5,178 nt of DNA from Planctomycetota bacterium (GTDB taxonomy: Bacteria > Planctomycetota > Phycisphaerae > Sedimentisphaerales > Anaerobacaceae): assembly GCA_003644295.1 (NCBI GenBank), contig QNBZ01000121.1:1-5178 (forward strand), read 5' to 3'. Below the pieces are notes generated by a model that saw only the letters and a program-made list of their open reading frames with translations, was not told where the DNA came from and searched no databases. Shown piece by piece: positions 1 to 5,178 of the stretch (position 1 is its first letter; each line of letters opens with the position of its first letter). The position numbers and the translations under genes are program-made.

Positions 1-195
1 TATTTTATTGACCAGCCGCCCTTATCAAGAAAAATAACAAATCTTCAATCTACGAAGATTTTGACAGAAATCGGTTTTATAATCAAGAGCATTTTGGTTC
101 CGGAAAAGCAGCCGGGTGTCCTGTTCATCCAGCAGGAGCGAGCTATAAAAACAACTGTTTCAGTGTATCATAGTTTTCTGTCCAATTTACGATAA
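1..195 (+). CDS. Possible C-terminal tail of an unidentified convergent gene
   Basis: Plus-strand frame 1 is open from the window edge to a TAA at 193-195, giving 64 residues with no start inside the window; the other two plus frames and all minus frames close quickly here. The middle of the translation (GFIIKSILVPEKQPGVLFIQ) reads like a real beta-alpha-beta protein end, and its codons from about 82 to 140 favour G or C in the third position. If real, it is the 3' end of a gene convergent with comM, overlapping the last 28 nt of comM. I do not recognise the family. Against it, a frame of this length can stay open by chance, and a terminator-like hairpin lies inside it at 39-61. The call rests only on openness and composition. 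Confidence 0.35.
   Translation, partial: YFIDQPPLSRKITNLQSTKILTEIGFIIKSILVPEKQPGVLFIQQERAIKTTVSVYHSFLSNLR
39..61 (-). terminator. Weak hairpin with T-rich tail downstream of comM
   Basis: AAATCTTC (39-46) and GAAGATTT (54-61) form a perfect 8-bp inverted repeat around a 7-nt loop. Read on the minus strand, the stem is followed by GTTATTTTTCTTG, a T-rich run as expected after an intrinsic terminator for leftward transcripts. It sits about 106 nt beyond the comM stop. The stem is poor in GC (three GC pairs), and it would fall inside the putative plus-strand coding tail if that is real, so this is a tentative call. Confidence 0.3.
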
Positions 196-1697
196 CTTAT
201 GGCCTCGGCGATGTGTTCCGGCTGGATGTTCTCGACATCAGCCAAATCGGCAATCGTCCTGGCTACCTTACAAATTTTATCGTGGGCGCGGGCGCTTAAG
301 CCAAATTCGGTCATCGCCTGCTTGAGCATCATTTCAGAAGCCGAGTCAAGCTGACAGTGTTTTTCAACCTGCTTATGGCTCATTCCGGCATTTGTCATTA
401 TTTTGCCATCGCTAAACCGAGCCGCCTGAATCCTTCTGGCTGATACAACGCCAGCCCTTATAGTTTCAGAGTCCGACCGGCTCGACTTTGAGCGCAGCTT
501 TCTGAAACTTATCGCTGGAACGTCAATGTGAATGTCAATTCTATCGACTAACGGGCCGGATATCTTCGATAAGTACCGTTCGATTTGATTCGGCGTACAC
601 CTGCACCTTCTCGCATCGCTGCCGAAATAGCCACACGGACAAGGATTCATCGCTGCAACGAGCATAAACCGGGCTGGAAATCTGATAGTGTTCCTGGCTC
701 GTGAAATGGTAACGAAGCCGTCCTCCAACGGCTGTCGAATCATCTCCAAAACGTGCCGTGGAAATTCAGCGAACTCATCAAGAAACAATATCCCGAAATG
801 CGCCAGCGATAGTTCGCCCGGATGCGGATTGCTGCCTCCGCCAATCAACGCTGGGCCGCTGGCCGTATGGTGCGGCATCCGTACCGGTCGTGTAGCCAAT
901 AATGCCTTATGCCTGTCCAGCAAGCCAACCGATGAATAGATACGAGTCGTTTCGAGCGATTCTTTCAGCGTCAAGGCCGGCAGAATGGTCGCCAATCTCT
1001 GGGCAAGCATCGTTTTTCCGGCTCCGGGCGGGCCTATCATCATAATGTTGTGTCCGCCTGCAGCGGCAACTGTCAGCGCCCGCTTTACGCTTTCCTGGCC
1101 CTTGACATCAGCAAAATCAACATCATAGTTTGCCGCTGTGTTAAAAAGTTTATCGATGTTGACTGTGGTTGTTTCGAGAGCTAACTGCCCACAAAGAAAC
1201 TCGGCCGCCTGCGACAGCGAACCAACGCCATATACCTCAACACCGGCAACTACGGCGGCCTCTCTGGCATTTTCCAGCGGAACGAGCATTCGGCTGAAGC
1301 CGTTTGCAACAGCGGTCATCGCCATACTCAGTGCGCCGTTGACCGGCCTGACTCTGCCGTCAAGGGCAAGCTCGCCGACAATAATAAAATCCTTAATGAC
1401 TGAACTGACCAAGACGCCCTGTGCGATAAGCATACCCAGTGCGATAGGCAAATCGAAAGCTGGACCCACTTTCTTTACATTTGCAGGGGCCAGGTTTATC
1501 AGCGACTGGGTTTTGGGATATTTGTAGCCGCAGTTGACTATAGCACTTTTTACTCTTTCGGTACTTTCCTTTACGGCGGTATCTGGCAGACCAACAATAA
1601 CGGACTTTTCAAATCCGCTCCGGCTAATGTCAACCTCAACCTCGCAGATTATACCTTCAATACCTTCAAGAGTAACGCTGTGCAGTCCGGCCAGCAT
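168..1697 (-). CDS. comM: YifB/ComM family Mg-chelatase-like AAA+ ATPase
   Basis: This full-length 509-residue protein belongs to the YifB/ComM family (usual length about 500-510). In the family, ComM forms hexameric rings on DNA and drives branch migration during integration of transforming DNA; it acts in the cytoplasm. Visible parts are an N-terminal ChlI/Lon-like domain (about 1-170, with GLPDTAVKES at 36-45), Walker A GPPGAGKT at 222-229, PHHTAS at 275-280, Walker B ILFLDEF at 303-309, a four-cysteine group (C353, C355, C365, C367) typical of the family, an arginine-finger-like SGPLVDRID (R386), and a sensor-2-like GLSARAHDK near 466-474 in the C-terminal Mg-chelatase domain. The ATG at 1697 has an AAAGGA Shine-Dalgarno (1703-1708) five bases upstream. 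No frameshift or missing catalytic residue is seen. It is not a true magnesium chelatase subunit: there is no ChlD/ChlH partner nearby, and the domain order is that of YifB. Confidence 0.96.
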   Translation of the reverse strand: MLAGLHSVTLEGIEGIICEVEVDISRSGFEKSVIVGLPDTAVKESTERVKSAIVNCGYKYPKTQSLINLAPANVKKVGPAFDLPIALGMLIAQGVLVSSVIKDFIIVGELALDGRVRPVNGALSMAMTAVANGFSRMLVPLENAREAAVVAGVEVYGVGSLSQAAEFLCGQLALETTTVNIDKLFNTAANYDVDFADVKGQESVKRALTVAAAGGHNIMMIGPPGAGKTMLAQRLATILPALTLKESLETTRIYSSVGLLDRHKALLATRPVRMPHHTASGPALIGGGSNPHPGELSLAHFGILFLDEFAEFPRHVLEMIRQPLEDGFVTISRARNTIRFPARFMLVAAMNPCPCGYFGSDARRCRCTPNQIERYLSKISGPLVDRIDIHIDVPAISFRKLRSKSSRSDSETIRAGVVSARRIQAARFSDGKIMTNAGMSHKQVEKHCQLDSASEMMLKQAMTEFGLSARAHDKICKVARTIADLADVENIQPEHIAEAISYRKLDRKL

Positions 1698-1702
1698 AGT
1701 TT

Positions 1703-1708
1703 TCCTTT
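1703..1708 (-). promoter_or_regulatory. Shine-Dalgarno of comM
   Basis: AAAGGA on the minus strand ends five bases before the ATG at 1697. This spacing supports that start as the true one for the ATPase, which also matches the family N-terminus. Confidence 0.6.
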
Positions 1709-1730
1709 ACTTTATGATGAGCGAAAGCAG

Positions 1731-1759
1731 ATTTTAAGAGTTGGCCTGCCTGACCGCAA
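1731..1759 (-). promoter_or_regulatory. Candidate sigma70-type promoter for comM
   Basis: On the minus strand a TTGCGG box (1754-1759; first three bases match TTGACA) is separated by exactly 17 bp from TAAAAT (1731-1736; five of six match TATAAT). A transcript would start near 1724 and carry a leader of roughly 25-30 nt containing the comM Shine-Dalgarno. It lies in the 73-nt gap after the permease gene, the only gap among the leftward genes large enough for a promoter. Planctomycete promoters are poorly defined, so this is a match to the general bacterial consensus only. Confidence 0.4.
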
Positions 1760-1770
1760 GTGATTTTAAG

Positions 1771-2571
1771 TCAATCCGCTCTTTTGCGAGCAGTCCTATA
1801 CAGGGCGCAAGCACCGAAGAACATCGTACTGACAACAACAATACAAGCGCCGCTCGGTAAATCCAAATAGTATGAAACCATAAAGCCAATTACAGCGCTC
1901 AACATTCCGAACAACGTTGCGGTAAAGACAGCCGATTTGTGTCCCCTGCATATTTGATAAGCCGCCGCCGCTGGATTTGTGATTAAACTGAAAATCATCA
2001 ATCCGCCTATCAGCTTCAGATTGACCGCCAGAATTACTCCGCACAACGCCAGGAACAGACAATAAACAAAACTCTCATGCACGCCGGTCGCAGCGGCGAT
2101 TGAGCGACTGAATAACAGCACTTTCATTTCCTTGTTGAAAACGATAGTGAAGACCACCAGAATCAGCGTCATAATTGTTATAGTAACAGCGGTTTTGGTC
2201 TGTACGAACAGGATACTGCCCCAGAGCAAACTGAGTACTTCGGAACGGCTGCCCCGGACTAATCCCATTCCCAGAAAAGTAAGTCCGAGCATAAGCGAAA
2301 AAAGTATCGCCAGGCCTACATTCGTATCCAGCCGGGATTTCTCAGGCCGAATCGCCGCCAGAGAAATTGATGTTATCACCGAAGCTGCTATGGCGCCTGC
2401 GGACGGGTTAAGATGGGCAACAACAGCGAAAATTGTCCCTGCCATCGCAGCGTGCGAAATGCAGGTGCCTATAAATGGCATCCGCATACCGACAATATAG
2501 ACGCCCAGCAGGCCGGTACTTGCACCGGCGACAGCGCCGGCAAAAATTACTAAATAGAAAAAAGAATCCAT
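1771..2571 (-). CDS. Metal ABC transporter permease, ABC-3 family (ZnuB/TroC/MntB-like)
   Basis: This 266-residue polytopic membrane protein has the usual length of the ABC-3 permease family, which forms the channel of Zn2+/Mn2+/Fe2+ importers. Hydrophobic segments cover roughly 4-28, 33-53, 57-73, 86-104, 125-146, 166-190, 192-206, 212-234 and 240-258. Family hallmarks are FIGTCISHAAMAG (33-45), the cytoplasmic-loop motif normally seen as SLLSHAxLPG; GGLMIFSLITNPAAAAY (189-205), which matches the family GxLLVxALLxxPAATA; and DLPSGACIVV (237-246) in the last helices. It is the third gene of the transporter cassette, 26 nt after the ATPase gene. The ATG at 2571 is the first ATG after an in-frame stop at 2605-2607 and gives the expected N-terminus, but there is no purine-rich Shine-Dalgarno: the leader is a heptamer array that is pyrimidine-rich on this strand. 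Translation may depend on coupling with the upstream gene. Transported ion cannot be read from the sequence; Zn or Mn is most likely. Confidence 0.93.
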   Translation of the reverse strand: MDSFFYLVIFAGAVAGASTGLLGVYIVGMRMPFIGTCISHAAMAGTIFAVVAHLNPSAGAIAASVITSISLAAIRPEKSRLDTNVGLAILFSLMLGLTFLGMGLVRGSRSEVLSLLWGSILFVQTKTAVTITIMTLILVVFTIVFNKEMKVLLFSRSIAAATGVHESFVYCLFLALCGVILAVNLKLIGGLMIFSLITNPAAAAYQICRGHKSAVFTATLFGMLSAVIGFMVSYYLDLPSGACIVVVSTMFFGACALYRTARKRAD

Positions 2572-2577
2572 AAAAGA

Positions 2578-2612
2578 TAGAATATAGAATACAGAATTCA
2601 GGAGTTAGAATA
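2578..2612. repeat. Heptanucleotide tandem array at the ATPase-permease junction
   Basis: Five in-phase 7-bp units lie end to end on the plus strand: TAGAATA at 2578, 2585 and 2606, CAGAATT at 2592, and CAGGAGT at 2599. The two TAGAATA units at 2578 and 2585 are identical neighbours; the CAGGAGT unit is the most divergent. Sequence on both sides leaves the pattern. The units resemble the heptamer classes of the short tandemly repeated repetitive (STRR) sequences described from cyanobacteria. The array covers the stop codon and last four codons of the ATPase gene and most of the leader of the permease gene. Confidence 0.6.
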
Positions 2613-3410
2613 CCTTTTACTTATAGTGTATTTTCGGCCGTCGATTTCAACCGTCTCAATTCGACACTGGTAGGCCTCCTCAATGGCGTCCGATTTGAGA
2701 ACCTTCTCCGGAACATCGTCGGCGAGTATCCGTCCTTCGCGCAAAAGAATAATCCTGTTGCAGTTCGCCGGCAGCAGGCCGGTTTCGTGAGAAACCATTA
2801 GAACGGTAATATGCCCGCCAGTGGCGGACTGATACAATTCATCTATAATATCCGTAATCTGATATTTCCAGTTGAAATCAAGATTCGAACACGGCTCATC
2901 CAGCATTAAGACCGCAGGGGTCTGCGACATCGCCCTGGCTAAAAGGGCTTTTTGCTGTTCGCCGCCGGAAAGCGTTCTGAACGTCTGATTACGCCGACTC
3001 GTCAGCCCAAGCTTGTCTATCCAATAGTCGATATGTTCGTAATCGTCTCTGTTCAGCCGAGAAAGCAATGGCTTTACGCTTGTCCTGCCCATAGCCACCA
3101 CTTCCCGCAAGGTGAACGGCAGTTCAGAATTGTACTCTGTGGCTTGCGGGATATAGCCGATGCGTTTTCGTAGATTGCTTTTGCTCCAGATGCTCATAGC
3201 CGCTAAATCCGTATTGTCGAATTCTATTGTCCCGCGACTGGGTTTTATCAGGCCGCAACAAAGTTTCAAAAGTGTGGTTTTGCCCGCCCCATTGGCACCA
3301 ATTATACCTATGAACTCGCCGGAGCTAATCCGCAGATTATCAATATCAAGAATAGTACGCCCGGAGCGCTTTACCTGCGTCCCTGAAAGATTTAAGCAAC
3401 TGCCCTTCAC
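2598..3410 (-). CDS. Metal ABC transporter ATP-binding protein (ZnuC/TroB-like)
   Basis: This 270-residue nucleotide-binding subunit hydrolyses ATP on the inner face of the membrane to power the adjacent permease. All ABC motifs are present: Walker A GANGAGKTT (38-46), Q-loop glutamine in YIPQA (Q89), signature LSGGEQQKA (147-155), Walker B VLMLDEP (167-173), D-loop SNLD (175-178), and the switch histidine in VSHET (H208). The order and the short C-terminal extension fit the metal-importer subfamily that pairs with ABC-3 permeases. The start is GTG at 3410, overlapping the TGA of the lipoprotein gene (GTGA), which indicates translational coupling; a GAGG lies ten bases upstream. The last four codons and stop come from the heptamer array, so the C-terminal YSNS is probably repeat-derived rather than conserved. 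ATPase function is certain; metal as cargo is inferred from the neighbours. Confidence 0.94.
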   Translation of the reverse strand: MKGSCLNLSGTQVKRSGRTILDIDNLRISSGEFIGIIGANGAGKTTLLKLCCGLIKPSRGTIEFDNTDLAAMSIWSKSNLRKRIGYIPQATEYNSELPFTLREVVAMGRTSVKPLLSRLNRDDYEHIDYWIDKLGLTSRRNQTFRTLSGGEQQKALLARAMSQTPAVLMLDEPCSNLDFNWKYQITDIIDELYQSATGGHITVLMVSHETGLLPANCNRIILLREGRILADDVPEKVLKSDAIEEAYQCRIETVEIDGRKYTISKRYSNS

Positions 3411-4243
3411 CGTTCAGCCGCCTCAAGCAATGTCCGAACATTCTTTAGCAAAAGCTGGTCAAAACTGTCCGGGCCGTTATTAACTTCAGGAAAATTACTG
3501 AAGACCACCGTCTCAGCTCCCAGCCGTTCAGCCAGAGCGTCGGCAATGCCTGTGCCTTCCTGCTTGTTGGCTATGACGAATCTTACTTCGTTCTCCCTGG
3601 CTTTTTCGAGGCATCGACTGATATTGGAAACCGTCTCGGTATCACTGCCAACGAATGTTGCGACAACATCTAACCCGAGCCACCTGGCGAATTCGGCCTG
3701 ATGTTCTGACGACAAAACTCCATCTGATTCGACCCCTGCTTGCTTTATCTTCATAGAGACCTCATCGCTGATATTTTTCAGCCGCTCCTCTATCAATTTC
3801 AGTCGCCGTTGTAATTGAGCTTCTTTGTCGGGATATTCCGCTGAAAGTATATTACAAACATCTTTACACACTTCAAGATACGTTTTCGGCAGACAAAACC
3901 CATGCGGGGCATTCACAGAGGCGGTTTTCAGTCCCCTTTCTTTAATGCGCATCAGAGAGTTTTCGAGCCGATTCTGAAAATCAAAAAGAAATAAAATCCT
4001 GCATTTACAGAGCTGCTTTACCTGAGCCGGCGAAATGTCAAAGTGTCCCGGACACATCCCCGGCGGCGCTAAACAAAGAATATCCGTTTGCTCCGTGCAG
4101 AGGTCTTTAACCACAGATTGTAAATACGAATTGGTAACAGCGATTACCGGCTGCGTTTGTTCGCTGTCTCTGTTTTCGCAGCCGGTAATAAAACAGCTCA
4201 ACAGAAGCAACGCCAGTAAATATAGAAGGTTTGAACTTTTCAT
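3407..4243 (-). CDS. Metal-binding lipoprotein of the ABC importer (TroA/ZnuA superfamily, divergent)
   Basis: This 278-residue receptor captures the metal outside the cytoplasmic membrane and delivers it to the permease. Residues 1-21 form a lipoprotein signal peptide with a Leu-rich core and lipobox ITGC; C22 would be lipidated. The mature protein has the cluster A-I layout: an N-lobe with CPGHFDISPAQV (64-75), a long linking helix around 120-165, and a C-lobe ending in RLGAETVVFSNFPEV (240-254). Candidate ligands are H67, H114 (NAPHGF), H181 (SSEHQAEFARWLGLD) and E229 (ANKQEGTG). These differ from the usual DPHxY, PHxWLDP and HxAFxYF contexts, and there is no His-rich loop. Nine cysteines in the mature part besides C22 are unusual. 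The ATG follows the pseudopilin stop by 3 nt (TGATAAATG) with no good Shine-Dalgarno, so coupling is likely. The family is firm; the metal is not, and Zn, Mn or Fe remain possible. Confidence 0.88.
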   Translation of the reverse strand: MKSSNLLYLLALLLLSCFITGCENRDSEQTQPVIAVTNSYLQSVVKDLCTEQTDILCLAPPGMCPGHFDISPAQVKQLCKCRILFLFDFQNRLENSLMRIKERGLKTASVNAPHGFCLPKTYLEVCKDVCNILSAEYPDKEAQLQRRLKLIEERLKNISDEVSMKIKQAGVESDGVLSSEHQAEFARWLGLDVVATFVGSDTETVSNISRCLEKARENEVRFVIANKQEGTGIADALAERLGAETVVFSNFPEVNNGPDSFDQLLLKNVRTLLEAAER

Positions 4244-4246
4244 TTA

Positions 4247-4894
4247 TCATTGACGCTCAAACGAGCCGATATGCCGACCGTTTTTCAATCGCATACGTGT
4301 TATTATGCCTTTGCGTGTTTTCGGATTATACCATGTTTCTGTTGGCACAGGATAGTGCAAATTGCCCATCTCGTTATAGTCAAAGCGTGGGCCGTGACTA
4401 TAAAGGACCCAAGTTACCGGCGAGCTTGCAGGGTCATCGTATAGTTTTCCATCTTCACGTTCCTCGTCAGGGAAGCCGTCCGGAATCCAAAGGGTCGCTT
4501 TTATAACAGGGTGAATTTTGTTTCTGTCGAGAATTATCTCACCGACTGAACAGTATTTGTAAGTATAACCTTTGTTGAATTTGTCTTCGACTTTCGAGGC
4601 CATCCAGGTTCCTGTCGGCGGCGGTGGCGGAAGATAACCCTGTTCCACCAGCTCTTTAGGCAACTGATTAAAGTGCTCCCTTTTCATACAGTCGGCTCGC
4701 GTAGGAGGGTATTTGTCCTCATTGTCCATAAAATATGCCTCAAGAGCCAAGCCGATATTGTAAAGTTCACTGTTGACAACAACGATTTTGGCCTGTTCGC
4801 GCGCACGGGACATCACCGGCATCAGTATCGCCATCAGCAACGCAATAACAGCGATAACTACAAGTAACTCAATCAGGGTGTAAGCGCGTTTCAC
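4247..4894 (-). CDS. Prepilin-type pseudopilin (type II secretion GspG/H-like, N-methylation motif)
   Basis: This 215-residue protein starts at GTG 4894, with AGGAG (4901-4905) six bases upstream. The leader is only MKRA, followed by the class III prepilin motif YTLIELLVVIAVIALL: Y5 is position +1, E9 the conserved Glu+5, and P26 the conserved Pro+22. The hydrophobic helix covers about 6-27, and SRAREQA follows, as is common in planctomycete pseudopilins. The prepilin peptidase would cleave after A4 instead of the usual Gly. The C-terminal part (about 60-215) has no domain I recognise; it is rich in Tyr, Trp and Pro, carries five prolines in a row (89-93) and has two cysteines (C69, C115), so it may be a minor or specialised pseudopilin. 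It belongs to the same transcription unit as the dockerin-tailed gene (16 nt upstream) and the lipoprotein gene (3 nt downstream). The same frame extends to an ATG at 5035, but that would put the cleavage motif 47 residues inward. Confidence 0.87.
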   Translation of the reverse strand: MKRAYTLIELLVVIAVIALLMAILMPVMSRAREQAKIVVVNSELYNIGLALEAYFMDNEDKYPPTRADCMKREHFNQLPKELVEQGYLPPPPPTGTWMASKVEDKFNKGYTYKYCSVGEIILDRNKIHPVIKATLWIPDGFPDEEREDGKLYDDPASSPVTWVLYSHGPRFDYNEMGNLHYPVPTETWYNPKTRKGIITRMRLKNGRHIGSFERQ

Positions 4895-4900
4895 AGAATA

Positions 4901-4905
4901 CTCCT
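4901..4905 (-). promoter_or_regulatory. Shine-Dalgarno fixing the pseudopilin start
   Basis: AGGAG on the minus strand lies six bases before the GTG at 4894. It is the strongest ribosome-binding site in the window and decides this start over the upstream ATG at 5035, in agreement with the position of the prepilin cleavage motif. It lies in the 16-nt gap after the stop of the upstream gene. Confidence 0.75.
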
Positions 4906-4910
4906 GAAAA

Positions 4911-5178
4911 TCAGTCGCAATCGCAAAGCCCCGGAGCACAGGCAAGCCAGTTCGCTGCAAGTTCAGCAAAGTCCTTAAAGTCAACTTTGAAGTCACCGTT
5001 GATGTCGCCGGGCGTATTGGCCCTCGGGTAGCCACGGTCGGTCAGTACCAGGCCATTGCCGTCATAATTGGTAACCCAAATCTCGTAACCTTCTGTGTGC
5101 GGCAGTGAACCGTCTTCCTGGTTGAAAATTCCGACCACAGCTATCTGGCCGGTGGGGCAGGCAAATCGCGAAATGCCA
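4911..5178 (-). CDS. C-terminus of a secreted-type protein with dockerin/EF-hand-like tail (5' end outside window)
   Basis: The frame is open from the right edge to TGA at 4911-4913, giving 88 residues; GTG 5138 lies inside it and need not be the start. Residues 1-55 (including GYEIWVTNYDGNG) look like a beta-rich segment I cannot assign. Residues 57-78 hold one Ca2+-loop: D58, N60, D62, D66 and D69 in GDINGDFKVDFKD, then helix FAELAANWL, which matches the single planctomycete dockerin-like tail. The end ACAPGLCDCD has three cysteines. Dockerin modules elsewhere bind cohesins to build extracellular complexes, but these single-repeat tails in Phycisphaerae are of unproven partner and may anchor or sort exported proteins. 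The gene leads the visible run of leftward genes; whether it shares a promoter with the pseudopilin and transporter genes depends on sequence beyond the edge. The enzymatic or structural part is not in view. Confidence 0.8.
   Translation of the reverse strand, partial: GISRFACPTGQIAVVGIFNQEDGSLPHTEGYEIWVTNYDGNGLVLTDRGYPRANTPGDINGDFKVDFKDFAELAANWLACAPGLCDCD

Noticed and set aside
154..164. Small hairpin ACTG-TTT-CAGT just after the comM stop, followed on the minus strand by a T-rich run.
   Set aside because: The stem has only four pairs and a three-base loop, too weak for an intrinsic terminator on its own; the hairpin at 39-61 is the better candidate.
168..1697. Magnesium chelatase subunit ChlI/BchI for (bacterio)chlorophyll synthesis.
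   Set aside because: The N-terminal ChlI/Lon-like domain, four-cysteine group, length and C-terminal domain match YifB/ComM, and no pigment genes are nearby.
1138..1737. Plus-strand open frames opposite comM (129 and 67 codons).
   Set aside because: They are antisense to a fully conserved ATPase, have no recognisable domain, and their composition is explained by the codon bias of the true gene.
4289..4306. Imperfect palindrome GCATA...TATGC inside the pseudopilin gene, considered as a Zur/Fur-type operator for the transporter.
   Set aside because: Only the outer five bases pair, the centre does not, it is inside coding sequence, and no promoter was seen next to it.
4893..4908. Heptamer-like CAGAATA next to a CAGGAGT on the opposite strand before the pseudopilin.
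   Set aside because: There is only one unit per strand and no tandem phase; the CAGGAGT is simply the Shine-Dalgarno region.
4895..5035. N-terminal extension of the pseudopilin to an ATG at 5035 (262 residues in total).
   Set aside because: The extension overlaps the coding sequence of the dockerin-tailed gene in another frame, has no prepilin character, and would bury the cleavage motif. GTG 4894 has a strong AGGAG at proper spacing and gives a normal short leader.
4911..5138. A small 75-residue gene starting at GTG 5138.
   Set aside because: The frame stays open to the window edge with protein-like sequence, and a dockerin-like tail is normally the end of a larger exported protein, so 5138 is better read as an internal valine codon.

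Overview
The window looks like a Planctomycetota chromosome, most likely class Phycisphaerae. Two things point there. One is a secreted-type protein ending in a single dockerin/EF-hand-like segment (GDINGD...FAELAANWL followed by a Cys/Asp tail). The other is a pseudopilin with the TLIELLVVIA...ILMP...SRAREQA signature common in that phylum. This assignment is inference from protein style; there is no rRNA or other phylogenetic marker here.

All confidently called genes lie on the minus strand and are transcribed from the right edge to the left. In order they are: (i) the C-terminal 88 residues of a dockerin-tailed protein that runs off the right edge; (ii) 16 nt later, a 215-residue prepilin-type pseudopilin; (iii) 3 nt later, a metal-binding lipoprotein (TroA/ZnuA superfamily); (iv) overlapping it by 4 nt (GTGA), an ABC ATPase (ZnuC-like); (v) 26 nt later, an ABC-3 family permease (ZnuB-like); and (vi) after a 73-nt gap holding a plausible promoter, a full-length YifB/ComM AAA+ ATPase. 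No intergenic stretch exceeds 75 nt apart from the first 167 nt. Those carry an open plus-strand frame, possibly the tail of a convergent gene, and a weak hairpin followed by T-rich sequence on the minus strand.

Functionally, items iii-v form a complete high-affinity divalent-metal importer: lipoprotein receptor, ATPase and membrane channel, probably for Zn2+ or Mn2+. Its tight coupling to a pseudopilin gene is unusual. ComM is a hexameric branch-migration helicase used in natural transformation and probably has its own promoter.

The best non-gene signal is a 35-bp array of heptanucleotide units (TAGAATA/CAGAATT/CAGGAGT type) across the ATPase-permease junction. It supplies the last codons and stop of the ATPase gene and leaves the permease without a Shine-Dalgarno sequence. 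I found no convincing undescribed defence, mobile or RNA-based system.
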